Assembly: GCA_030267565.1 (NCBI GenBank) | Contig: BRXU01000019.1 | Span: 2,592,501-2,656,500 of the forward strand | Direction of reading: 5' to 3' | Length of the DNA stretch: 64,000 nt | Source: Pleodorina starrii | Lineage: Eukaryota; Chlorophyta; Chlorophyceae; Chlamydomonadales; Volvocaceae | Part shown: in pieces, positions 44,572 through 56,826 of the stretch | Numbering within the stretch: position 1 is the stretch's first letter | Layout of the letters: the number at the start of each line of letters is the position of its first letter | Notes under the pieces: generated by a model | What the model saw: only the letters and a program-made list of their open reading frames with translations | Database searches by the model: none | Told to the model about the DNA's origin: nothing | Program-made: the position numbers and the translations under genes

Positions 44572-45622
44572 AGCCCCAACGAGTGAAGCCCCGACAGCCA
44601 GGAAGGGTGCCAACGTGGGGTTACCTCTTGAACTCCTCCTCACCTTCCTCCTACGCCAGGAGGAGAACCAGGCAGAGGGCCTAGTGGGCCCGGGGTCGAG
44701 AGCCCGAATGGAGCCGCGGCTACCGCGGCTGATGCGGCTTTGCTGATGCGGAGGCGGCAGTTGAGGCTGTCGGCAAGAGCGTTGCAGGAAGTCAGGCTGG
44801 GACAGCGACTGAGCGGCTGAGCGGCTGTGTGTGGGTGGGTGAGGGGCTCGCAGGGTGGAGGGTGCTCCGGGTGGGGGCTGCTGCCGACTTTGTCCGTGGG
44901 GCGGCGGCAGGCTGCAGCAGCTGTGGGTTGTCCATCCGGACGCTCGCGGCTACTGCTCCGTGGCGAGACGCCAGATGATTCGGCTTTGGGCGCGCGCGCG
45001 CGCGCGTGCGCACGGCGTCACGCGCAAGCCAAGCGAGTTACAGTGTTTATGGGCGAAGGGGCGGAAGTTGCGTTTGTGGCTGGATGAACTTGCCCGCTTT
45101 GTTCCGGGCGGGTGGATGTCTGCTGCCGTGAGCGACGAAACGACGATGCGCCAAAAAAGTGACTCTGCTGAAGTGCTGAAGTCCACTGCCGTGAGGTACC
45201 GAACCCGAACCCTAGCTAGACCGACCATTTCATACGCAGCGCGGCGGGGGAGGCGGGCGCTGTAGTCCCCGCAAAACCCGTCGTGTCGTGTCTCGCAGGA
45301 TGAGTGAGTTGCGGGCTTTTGGCCTAGGGCCATGGCCAAAGCTGGTGAAGGGTCTGGGGCCCTGTGGGGGTGAGCGGAGTGCGGCGTTTGCGCCGCGGCC
45401 TCTTCCCCATTTGACGGTTTTGGGCGGAGATGCCGGGGTGGCGGGATGGTTGTTGTGGAGCAGCGCCGGTGCCGCTTGCGAGTACCGGTAGGGCCTGGAG
45501 TACCAAACATTGTGAGGGCGCATCGGTGCAGGCGGCCCGACGAACGAGTTGCGGGGAAGCACCGCAGGCGTCGTGACCCTAAACCCGCTTCGGCCCCTGG
45601 TGTGATGTGTTCGCTGGTGTAA
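44572..45622 (+). other. Probable 3' untranslated region of the synthetase gene
   Basis: This runs from the stop codon to the first TGTAA. No further conserved reading frame is seen. Confidence 0.45.
45618..45622 (+). terminator. Candidate polyadenylation signal of the synthetase gene
   Basis: TGTAA is the first such word after the stop codon, 1,047 bp downstream. Evidence is positional only. Confidence 0.4.
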
Positions 45623-48600
45623 TCAGCGGCCCGGATGGGCGGCCACGTTTAACTGTGCGAACGTAGGGTTGCACTTGCTGCAAGCAGCGCTGACATGTAA
45701 TGCAGCGCAGCTTCTGTGCACCCCGGCCGCCTGCTGAAACCTCGCTGGAATCATCTGCTCGAAAACAGTCTAGCGGTAGCAACACTAGTAGTAGTAGCAG
45801 GTAGAAACCAATTACACCGGGCTTCAGATCACTCACCAAAAAATCGTGCAAGAGGGAATTTTTGATCCAGCATGAAACAGTATGCACGTGATGACCTGCG
45901 ACCCTCCAAACCCACGCCTTGATCTGGGCCCTTCCGTACCCTGTCTGAAAAACTCCGCTGCCCGCCTCTCGACGGACGTTTGCCTCCGGAGGCCCACCCG
46001 GTAAGGCCCCCCTGCTCGCTCTCTCATGAGCAGGACAATCCCTCAGACGCAGCCCCCGGCATTACGTTACGCCCTCTCCACATAACACAGCCATTTCGAG
46101 GCAAAGCTAAGCGCCCGGGTCGCGTTCCAGAAGACGACTGCAGCTCAGTCGACTCGATCGCCTCGTGCCTTAGCCAGCCTCCCTGCGAGGGGGGAACCTC
46201 GGGCTGCACCCGCGGGTTACAGCCCCGACTCCTCCTGCCGACATCCGCACCAGCCACATGCATGTTGCGTCCAAGCCCACCTTCACCGCACCACACCGCA
46301 CTTTATGGTCCTCATCATCCCCGGCCTCTTAACGCCGTCGCTTTGTGCGCGGCCGGGTGGTCGACGCCGGCGAGGAAGGAAAGTCAGCCTGCTGCCGGGC
46401 ACTACTGCCGCCCCCCGGGGCTCCCGGCACCCCAAGCGTATATCAGGCAGGCAGGCAGACAGGGAGGCAGGCAGGCAGGGAGGCAAGGCAAGCGGAACCC
46501 CTAAAACCGACGGTCACCATCGCAAACCCCCTTCCTCTCATTACTTGACACTGCTGCCCAAAATGTGCTACTCCGGAATCAAGAGTGACAAATGTGTCAC
46601 CGGGCACACACCAGTACCACCAGTACCACCAGTCGTACGCGCAGTACACACAGCCGAGAGGAGAGGCATGTTCAAGATTTCAAGCCTCCGTCTCCCAATC
46701 CCGCATGGAATGCGCGAAATAATACGTCCCACCATCCATCCAATTCAAGCCTGGCCGGCCCCCGAGAAAGGGACCGGACTCGCGCGCCGCATACGCACCC
46801 GAACAAGCCACCACCTCAATTCAGCGACACGCCGAACACGGGCGTGCATGCGGGGGTTGCGCGAGGGGCGCAGCCCCTGTCCTGACCGCGAAACACGACA
46901 GATGCGCGGCGCGTTGTGGTTTTTAGGGTTTTATGGTGGGGGGCGGGAGCCACTAGGCGCCGCTCCGACAGCGCAGGTAGGGAAGACCAGACCCGCTTTA
47001 GACGCGCTTGCGCGACGTCCAGGTGACCCCTCCAGACGCGCAGGGACGCAGTCCAGCGCAGCGCAGTGCAGTGGGATGAATTGATGAAACCCTGAGCGAA
47101 CCAGATGCCAACCAGACAGACTGCCGTGATGGCCTGCCCTGCGTAATGCCAAACCGCAGCAAAATACCCCCTCGCTTCAGAACCGAACACAGATTTAAGG
47201 ACACAGCTCCACTTACCACCACCACCACCAGCAGCATTGCATTGCGCCGCGAACTAGCCGCGGAAGAGCTGCGCGACTGTGACCCCACGTGTGCAAACCT
47301 CGAAAACCGTACGCTCCACGACGTGCTGGGCCCAAACCCTCCTTCGGAAAACATTTCATACGGGCCAATAAAAAATTTCCAGAGCCCAAACTCTCCGTCG
47401 GAAAAACACTGTAAGCCTACGGGCCTCTACCAAAAGAATTCCAAATCATGGCCTCGTTGTCACGCCCGCATGTCGCCTTATGCACATGATGCATCGCCCC
47501 CCCTCACACCTCACACCATGCGCTGGCCACCGGCACAGACAGACTTGCCGCCGTTCATTAAAACGGGCACCTAGCAACATTCCTCACCCCCATCATCACA
47601 TCGCATCCAAATCCATCAGCATCCCCACCACCCCACCATCCCCACCACCATCAGACTGGCTCCAAACCCGGCGCAGCGCCACAGACTCCCTACACGAGGG
47701 GGGCATCCAGCCACATTGCTCATCCCACCGCATCTCAGCCCCATCACCATCACACTTGGCTTGGGCAGGATGACTGACCTGGTCCCCAAGCCTGCGAGAG
47801 CCAGCCGCAACCCCCACCGCCGTCAGCCGCAAATCCCACCACCGCGCCACATTGCGCTAAGAAGAAGATTGACGGCAGCGGCCCGGCCCCTCCTTGCGGC
47901 CCAAAGCACCAGCACCACCACCCGCCCTGAACCCGCGCCCGTCTGTCCCAGCCACACAGCCCCAGCCGCTCTCACCTAGAGGGAGCCCGAGCCCCTACTC
48001 GGCCTACTTCGCCCCTAGGACTGGAAGCAGACTGCGTGGCCAGCCAGTCAGCCAGCCAGCTGGCCACGGCCCGGCGCTGGCCACGGCCCGGCGCTCTCCT
48101 CTCGCTCCCCTCTCCCCTCCGTCGGGTGACTTGCCCCCGGAGCGGTGTTGGCCGCCCCATCGCAACCACATAGCGCGCGCACCTCTGCGGAGCAAGGTCG
48201 CGCGCACACGCGCGCACATACGTGGCAAACGAGCTCGGTTCGTTCAAGGGCACATCCGCACATCCGATGTTCACCCATGCGGCCATACACACCGACGAAA
48301 GCAAACCCACTGGCCGCTCCACGGCTCTGCCATCTGTCCTGCTATCCTGCAACTGCTAACTTGCTCAGCCCCGAGAAGAGCACCACGCCCTCAACCTAGC
48401 ACGGTCTTCCTTCCATCCGTCACATCTCTTAACCCTGCCCGGGTGAGGAGTGACCCGTGGGTCTGTCTGACCTTTCTCGGATCGGTTCCGATCGAGGATT
48501 GCTCGGATCTGAGAAGCCGGAGAGCGAGACGGTATCCGCCCGCTGCCTCCCGATACCGGCCTGCCCCTACAACCCAACCCAATCCATCGAGGCACCCGGG

Positions 48601-48947
48601 CGGGCCATCGGGGCGGGCCATCGGGGCGCGACGTCACCCGGTATGGCCCTCGAATCAGCAGCAGCCGCAGCCACATCCCCCCACTGGGTATCCTTTTTTT
48701 ATCACCTACTCCCAACTGAGGTCCACCACCGGGTTTTGTTGTGGTGTGGTGTGGTGTGATGTGTAGTGTATAGTGCGCCGTCCGAAACCGCGACACCAGC
48801 TGCGATTGGCTGCTGGCTATGCGCAGTTGCGCTTCATGATGCGCAGCGATCAGGTGATGCCTGATGCGACAATTCGTGGGCCGCCTGCCTGTAGCTGCTA
48901 CCAGTCGCTGCTGCTACTAAGCCCTCCAGTTGCTCCCCGGCCGTCCT
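45623..48947. other. Intergenic region with no supported gene
   Basis: Open frames are short and lack family motifs. On the minus strand near 47120 one frame reads a hydrophobic stretch AGQAITAVCLVGIWFAQGF, and near 47240 another reads AMLLVVVVVSGAVSL. These could be parts of a small membrane protein, but I could not join them into a gene. Confidence 0.45.
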
Positions 48948-48954
48948 CGAGATG

Positions 48955-49170
48955 TCTCTGTCTGTGCGCATGTGTGTGCGTCTGTCTGTGCGCCTGTCTG
49001 TACGTCCGCTCTGTCCGTCTGTCTGCTCTATCGGTAATCCGGTAGGGTTGCGAAATTTCCATCGACCTCTCATTATGCCGTCGACCGTCTGCCTGCCTTT
49101 CTGTCTGCCCTGCCTTTCTGTCTGTCTGCTTCCGTCTGCCTGCCTCTGCTGCCGTCTGTCTGCCTGCCTC
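48955..49170. repeat. CTGT-rich microsatellite stretch
   Basis: Runs of TCTGTCTG and TGCCTGCC units repeat irregularly. Confidence 0.8.
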
Positions 49171-49510
49171 TGCCTACCTGCAAGGTGACTCCGCTGCCAT
49201 CTGCACCCCCGCCTCCCGGCGTCCGGGTCTTAGGGTTTTGCCGTCTCTGGCCGTCCGGTGGAACTGTGGCCAGCGGAGCTGTAAGGGCTCTCCCGGGCGG
49301 CAGCAGCGGCGGCGGCGCCGGCTGCCAGGCACGCCGCGCCGACTCGCCATGACCTCCCACCGCTTCCGCCTCTTTGACGCACGCACGCCCTCCTCCCGCC
49401 CCCAAGCGCCCTCTTGGCAATCCTGCACCTGCACCTGTGCCTGCCGCCGGTGCGGATGCTGCAGCGGCGATGCCCCATCCGCTTCCGTTTGCCGTGCCTG
49501 TCCGCGTGTG

Positions 49511-49549
49511 CTGCTGCTGCTACAGCTGCTACTACTGCTGCTGCTGCTG

Positions 49550-49604
<55 letters not shown>
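49511..49604. repeat. CTG/CTA trinucleotide repeat
   Basis: An interrupted CTG run surrounds about 11 perfect CTA units. No reading frame around it is supported. Confidence 0.93.
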
Positions 49605-49933
49605 CCCCGATCCTCCTGTGCCGGGCCGGTCAGCGGGGCCTGCGCCTCCCGCGGCCCTGGCGCCTGTCCTGACGGCGGCTGCAGCTGCAGCTGCGTATCG
49701 TCGGGTTGGGAGGCCTGCAGCCAGACGGGCAACGAACGGAACATAAAACGGACACTCAACCGGATCCCAAACGGCGGTAACAATAACAACACTGACAATG
49801 ACGGGGTCCTGCTTGGTTCCGAGGCCTCCCCTGTCCCGTCCCGTCCCATCCCGTCCCGTCCCGTCCCGTCCCGTCCCGTCCCCCCCTGGTGGTCAATGCG
49901 GGGGCCAGGTCGGGAACAATTAAGACCACGCAC

Positions 49934-51179
49934 GTGCCCCTCCTTCCGCTTCCCAGCAGCCGGGTCACCGCCTGTCGGGAGGTCCGAGCCTCCAGTGCCC
50001 TCCGCTGTCCGGGTTAGCTCCGGCGTCGCCTCGCTCGCCTCCCATCGCCGCGGTTTTGTTTTTTCTTTCGTCTTCTCTGTCTAGTCGATTGCACCATTGC
50101 GCTTTCGTCGCGTGGCACCCACCCACCCGCTCACCCGGACAGCCCCGCCCAGCGCAGCCACCCACCTGTCGCAAAGCCTCATCCACCTCAGCCTGACGCT
50201 GCCTGCGCGGTACGGCAGCAAAGTGTCACACACAGCAAACTGCGGTACGGCAGCGACAGCAGCAGCAGCTCTCAGACGTTTGAACGCATTTGGGTGGGTT
50301 GCGCGAGCGAACATGTAGTGGTGGTGGTGGTGGGTGAGTTCGGTGCATACATAAAGATGTGGGTGCACCACCGCCCGTCAGCACGGACCCCAACCCCATT
50401 TCAAGCATACCGATCAAGGTCGCAGTCCCCCGGCCTCTGCCCAGAATCCAACACATCAAACCCTGAAGCCCTGAAGACCCAAAACCAAACGCAGGAAGAT
50501 ACGAGATGTGTACCCAAGCACGTGTACACGACTCACACGGACGTACGGCATGGCACCACGCATAGACAAAGCACAGCAGCACCCCACCACCCCGGTCCGT
50601 TCGCGCGGACCCCCGGGCCGCCATGACGCAACAAACGTCAACTTCCCAGACGCACATCCCAACCCCACCCAACCCCACCCGCCCCTCTTTACCCAAACCC
50701 CCGAACCCGCAAACCCCACAGCCCCACCTCAGGTACTTCAGGTCCGGGGTGGCGGGTCGCGCGCCGCCGCTGGACCCCACCCGCAAGTGCACCGGCCCGC
50801 TCAGCGCCGCCGGCGCCGCCGCCGCCACCACGCCACCCGAGCCGTCGGCGCCGAAGGCGCCGTCGCCGTCGGCGGCGGCGACCGCCGCCGCAATCACGCC
50901 CACGTCCGCGGTGGCGGCGGGCACGCGCGGTGCCATCGGCGGCAGAAGCGGAAAGCCGGAAAGCGCCGCCGCGGCGGCGGCGGCGGCGGCGGCGCCGCCA
51001 TTGATGACGGAGGCCTGAGGGCCGCGGACCGACGGCTGCTCCGCCGCCGCCGCCGCCGCCGCCGCCGCGCTCGGCCGCCAGGAGCCGATTACCGTGGGCG
51101 GCGCCGCCCGGGAAAATGCCCCGTGCGTCATGGTGGCGGCGGCGGCGGCGTCTAGACCGCCAGCGAAGGACAAGGACAT
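49934..51179 (-). CDS. Possible gene fragment with an Ala-rich N-terminal exon
   Basis: I do not recognise this gene. A minus-strand exon from an in-frame ATG (51179) to 50728 encodes MSLSFAGGLDAAAAATMT and goes on with Ala runs mixed with ordinary stretches (TVIGSWRPS, EQPSVRGPQASVINGG, PVHLRVGSSGGARPATPDLK). It ends YLR before a GTGGGG donor. In phase with it are exons 50202-50166 (QRQAEVDEALRQ, helical) and 49971-49934 (AVTRLLGSGRRG). The frame stays open rightward into the poly-C block, so the true 5' end is unknown. Exons further left were not resolved; a basic stretch ASKRRKRW near 49370 could belong. Confidence 0.35.
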
Positions 51180-51221
51180 GGCCACGGTGACGTCTGATGT
51201 ACGGCCGCCAGGGGGACGACG

Positions 51222-51878
51222 CGGCGGCGGCGGCGGCGCCGCCGCCGCGGCCTCCGCCACCGCGCCTCCTCCCCCCCCCCCGCCGCCGCCCGCCCCACGC
51301 CCCCGCCTCCACCGCCGCCACCATCCGCCACCGCCGCCGCCACCCACCAGCCGCCGCCTCCCCACCACCCCGCTCCACCACCGCCGCCTACCACCACCGC
51401 CGCCCATCCCGCCGCGCGCCGCCCCGCCGCCGCCCGCCGCCCCGCCGCACCGTTCCCCGCGCCTCCCCCCCCGCCGCCTCCACCGCCCCGCCTCCCTCCT
51501 CCCCCGCCCCCGCCTCCCCCCCCCGCCCACCACCCGCCCCCCGCCCCGCCCCGCCGCCCGCCCCCCCCGCCGCCGCCCGCCGCCCGCGCGCCCCACCCCC
51601 GCCCGCGCCGCGCCCCCGCCCGCCCCCGCCCCCCCCGCCGCCCCGGCCCCGCCGCTCCCCCCGCCCCCCCCCCCGCACCCCCGCCCCCCCCCGCACCCCA
51701 CCGCCCCCCCCCCCCCCCGCCCCCCCCCCGACCCCCCCCCCCCCCCCGCAGCCCCGCCCGCCCCCGCCCCCCCCCCGCCCCCCCCCCCCGCCCCCCCCCC
51801 CCCCCGCCCCCCCCCCCCCGCCCGCCCCCCCCCCCCCCCCCCCCCCCCCGCCCCCCCCGCCCCCCCCGCCCCCCCCCG

Positions 51879-51913
<35 letters not shown>

Positions 51914-54255
51914 CCCCCCCCCCCCCCGCCCCCCCCCCCCCGCCCCCCCCGCCCCCCCCCCCCCCCGCCCCCCCGCCCCCCCCGCCCCCCCCCCCCCCCC
52001 CGCCCCCCCCCCCCCCCCGGCCCCCACCCCCCCCCCCCCCCCGCCCCCCCCCCCCCCCGCCCCCCCCCCCCCGCCCCCCCCCCCCCCCCCCCGCCCCCCC
52101 CCCCCCCCCCCCCCCCGCCCCCCCCCCCCCCCCCCCCCCCCCCCGCCCCGCCCCCCCCCCCCCCCCCCCCCCCCCCCGCCCCCCCCCCCCGCCCGCCCCC
52201 CCCCCCGCCCCCCCCCCCCCCCCCCCCCCCGCCCCCCCCCCCCGCCCCCCCCCCCCCCGCCCCGCCCCCCCCCCCCCCCCCCACCCCGCCCCCCCCCGCC
52301 GCGCCCTCCCCCCGCCCCCGCCCCCGCCCGCGCCCCCCGCCCCCCCCCCCCCCCGCCCCCCCCCCCCCCCCCCCCCCCCCCGCCCCCCCCCCCCGCCCCC
52401 CCCGCCCGCCCCCCGCCCCCCCCCCCCCGCCCGCCCCACCCCCTCCCCCCGCCGTCCCCCCCCCCCCGCCCCCCCCCCCCCCGCCCGCCCCCCCCCCCCC
52501 CCCCCCCCTCCCCCCCCCTCGCCCCCCCCCTGCCCCCCCCCGCGGCACCCACCCCCCGCCCCCCCCCCCCCGCCCCCCCCCCCCCGCCCCGCCCCCACCC
52601 GCCCCCCCCCCCCCACGCCCCCCCCCCCCCCCGCCCCCCCCCCCCCCCCCCGCCCCCGCCCCCCCCCCCCCCCCCCCCCCGCCCCCCCCCCCGCCCCCCG
52701 CGCCCCCCCCCCCCCCCCCCCAGACCGCGCCCCCGCCCCCCCCCCCCCACCCCGCCCCCCCCCCCCCCCCACCCCCCCCGCCCCCCCCCCCCCCCCACGC
52801 CCCCCCCCCCCCCACCCCCGCCCCCCCCCCCCCCGCCCCCGCCCCCCCCCCGGCCCCCCCCCACACCCCCACCGCCCCGCCCCACTCGCCCCCGCCCCCC
52901 CCCCCCCCCCCCGCCCCGCCCCCCCCCCCCCCCCCCCCCGCCCCCCCCCCCCCCCCCGCCCCCCCCGCCCCCCCCCCGCCCCGGCCCCCCCCCCCCCCCC
53001 CCCCCCCCCGCCCCCCCCCCCCCCCCCCCCCCCCCCGCCCCCCCCCGCCCGCCCCCCCCCCGCCCCCCCCCCCGCCCGCCCCCCCCCCCCCCGCCCCCCC
53101 CGCCCGGCGCGCCCCCCCGCCCCCGCCCCGCCCCCGCCCCCCCCCCTGCCCCCCCTCCCCCCGCCCCCGCCGCCGCCCGCCCCCCCCGCGCCCCCCCCCC
53201 CCCCCCCGCCCCCGCCCCCCCCCCCCCCCCCCCCCCCGCCCCCCCCCCCGCCCCCCCCCCCCCCCCGCCCCCACCGCCCCCCCCCGGCCCCCCTCCCGCC
53301 GCCCCCCCCGCGCCCCCCCCCCCCGCCCCCCCCCCGCCCCCGCCCTCCTCCGCCCACCCCCGCCCCCCCCGCCCCCCCCCGCCCGCCCCCCGCCCCCCCC
53401 CGCCCCCCCCCCGCGCCCCCCCCCCCCCGCCCCCCCCCCCCCCCCCACCCCCCGCCCCCCCCCCCCCCCCCCCCCGCCCCCCCGCCCCCCCCGCCCGCCC
53501 CCCCCCCCCCCCGCCCCCCGCCCCCCCCGCCCCCCCCCCCCCGCCCCCGCCCGGCGCCCGCCCCCCCGCCCCCCCCCGCCCCCCCCCCCCCCCCCCCGCC
53601 CCCCCGCCCCCCGCCCGCCCCCGCCCCCCCCCGCCCCCCCCCCCCCCCGCCCCCCCCCCCGCCCCCCCCCCCGCCCCCCCCCCCCCCCGCCCCCCCCCCC
53701 GCCCCCCCCGCCCCCCCGCCGCCGCCCCCCCGCCTCACCCAGCCCCCCCCCCCCACCCTGCGCCCCCCCCCCCCGCCCCGCCTCCCTCCCCCCCCCCCCC
53801 GCCCCCCCGCCCCCCGCCCCCCCCCCCCCCCCCCCCCCAGCCCCCCCGCCCCCCCCCCCGCCCCCCCAGCCCAGCTCCCCCCGCCCCCCACCACCCCGCC
53901 CCCCCCCGCCCCCCCCCCCCGCCCCCCCGCCCCCCCCCCGCCCCCGCCCCCCCCCGCCCCCCCCCGCCCCCCCGCCGCGCCCCCCCGCCCCCCCCCCCCC
54001 GCCCCCCCCCCCCCGCCCCCCCCCCGCGCCCCCCGGCCCGGCCCCGCCGCCCCCCCCACCCCACCCCCCCCCCCCCGCCCCCCCCCCCCCGCCCGCCCAG
54101 GCCCCCGCCCCCGCCCCCCCCCCCCCCCCCCCGCCCCCCCCCCCCCCCACCCCACCCCCCCCCCCCCCCCCCCCCCCGCCCCCACTCCCCCCGACCCCCC
54201 CCCCCCCGCCCCCCCGCCCCCCCCCCCCCGCCGCCCCCGCCCCCCCCCCCCCCCG

Positions 54256-54297
<42 letters not shown>

Positions 54298-55596
54298 CCC
54301 CCCCCCCCCGCCCCCCCCCCCCGCCCCCCCCCCCGCCCCCCCGCCCCCCCCCCCCGCCCCCCACCCCCCCCCCCCCGCCCCCCCCCGCCCCCCCCCGCCC
54401 CCCCCCCCCCCCCCCCCCCCACGCCCCCCCCCCCGCCCCCCCCCGCCCCCCCCCCGCCCCCCCCCGCCCCCCCCCCCCCCCCCCCCGCCCCCCGCCCCGC
54501 CCCCCCCCCCCCCCCCCCCCCCCGCCCCCCCCCCCGCGCCCCCCCCCCCCCGCCACCCCCCGCCCCCCCCACCCCCGACCCCCACCACCCCGCCCGCCCC
54601 CGCCCCGCCCCCCCCCCCCCGCCCCCCCCCGCCCCCCCCGCCGGCCCCCCCCCGCCCCCCCCCCCCGCCCCCCCCCCCCCCCCCCCGCCCCCCCCGCCGC
54701 GCCCCCCCCCCCCCCGCCCCCCGCCCCCCCCCCCCCCTGCCCCCCGCACCGCTGCCCCCCGCCCCCCCCCCCCCCCCCGCCCCCGCCCCCCCCCCCCGCC
54801 CCCCCCCCCCCGCGCCCCCCCCCCCCCCCCGCGCCCCCCCCCTCCCCGCCCGCCCCCCCCCCGCCCCCCCCCCCGCCCCCCGCCCCCCCCCCCCCCCGCC
54901 CCCCCCCCCCCCCCCCCCCGCCCCCCCCCGCCCGCCCCCCCCCCCCCCCCGCCCCCCCCCCCCCCCGCCGCCCCGCCCCGCCCCCCCCCCGCCCCCCCCC
55001 CCCCCCCGCGCCCCCCCCCCGCCCCCGCCCCCCCCCCGCCCCCCCCGCCCCCCCCCCCCCGCCCCCCCCCCCCCCCCCCCGCCCCCCCCCCCCGCCCCCC
55101 CCCCCGCCCCCCCCCCGCCCCCCCCCCCCGCCCCCCCCCCCCCCGCCCCCCCCCCCCCCGCCCCCCCCCCGCCCCCCCCCCCCCCCCCCCCCCCCCCGCC
55201 CCCCGCCCCCCCCCCCCGCCCCCCCCCCCCCCCCCCCCCCCGCCCCCCCCCCCCGCCCCCCCCCCCCCCCGCCCCCCCCGCCCCCCCCCCCCCCCCCCCC
55301 CGCCCCCCCCCCCCCCCCCCCGCCCCCCCCCCCCCCCCCCCGCCCCCCCGCCCCCCCCCCCGCCCCCCCCCCCCCCCCCCCGCCCCCCCCCCGCGCGCCC
55401 CCCCCACCCCCCCCCCCCCGCCCCCCCCGCCCCCCCCCCCCCCCCGCCCCCCCCCCCCGCCCCCCCCCCCCCCCGCCCCCCCCCCCCCCCCGCCCCCCCC
55501 CCCCCCCCCCCCCCGCCCCCCCCCGCCCCCCCCCCCCCCCCCCCCCCCCCCGCCCCCCCCCCCAACCACCCGCCCCCCCGCCCCCCCCCCCGCCCG

Positions 55597-55627
<31 letters not shown>

Positions 55628-56794
55628 CCCCCCCCCCCCCCCCCCCCCCGCCCCCGCCCCCCACCCCCACCCCCCCAACCCCCCCCCCCCCCGCCCCCCC
55701 CGCCCCCCGCCCCCCCGCCCCCCGCCCCCCCCCCCCCCCACCCCCCCCACCCCCCCCCCCCCCCGCCCCCCCCGCCCCCCCCCCAGCCCCCCCCCCCCCC
55801 CCCCCGCCCCCCCCCGCCCCCCCCCCCCACCACCGCCCGCCCCCCCCCCCCCCCGCCCGCCCCCTCCCCGCCCCGCCCCGCCCCCCCCGCCCCCCCCCGC
55901 CCCCCCACGCCCCCCACAGCCCCCCCCCGCCCCCCCCCGCCCCCGCCCCCCCCCCCCCCCCCCCGCCCCCCCCCCCCCCGCCCCCCCCGCCCCCCACCGC
56001 CCCGCCCCGCCCCCCCCCCCCCCCCCCCGCCCCCCCCCCGCCCCCCCCCCCCCCCGCCGCCCCCCGCCCCCCCGCACCCCCCCCCCCCCCCCCCCGCCCC
56101 CCCCCCCCGCCGCCCCCGCCCCCCCCCCCCCCCCCGCCCCCCCCCGCCCCCCCCCCCCCGCCCCCCCCCCGCCCCCCCCCCCCGACCCCCCGGCCCCGAC
56201 CCCGCCACCGCCCCCACCCCCCCCCCCCCCCCGCCCCCCGCCCCCCCCGCCCCCCCCCCGCCCCCCCCGCCCCCCCCGCCCCCCGCCCCCCCCCCCCCCC
56301 CACCCCCCCCCCCCCCCCCCCCCCCGCCCCCCCCCCCCCCCCCCCCCCCCCCCGCCCCCCCCCCGCCCCCGCCCCCCCCCCCCCCGCCCCGCCCCCCCCC
56401 CGCCCCCCCCCCCCCCCCCGCCCCCCCCGCCCCCCCCCCGCCCCCCCCCCCTCCTCCCCCGCCCCCCCCGCCCCCCCCCCCCCCCCCCCCGCCCCGCCCC
56501 CCCCCCCGCCCCCCCCCCCCCCCCCCCCCCGCCCCCCCCCCGCCCCCCCCCCCCCCCCCCCCCGCCCCCCCCCCCGCCCCCCCCCCCCCGCCCCCCCCCC
56601 CACCCCCCCCCACCCCCCCGCCCCCCCCCCCCCGCCCCCCGCCGCCGCCCCCCCCCCCGCCAGCGCCCCCCCCCCCCCCCCCCGCCCCCCCCCGCCCCGC
56701 CCCCCCGGCCCCCCCCCCCCCCGCCCCCCCCGCCCCGCCCCCAGCCCCCACCCCCCCCCAGCCCCCGCCCCGCCCCCCCCCGCCCCCCCCCCCG

Positions 56795-56826
<32 letters not shown>

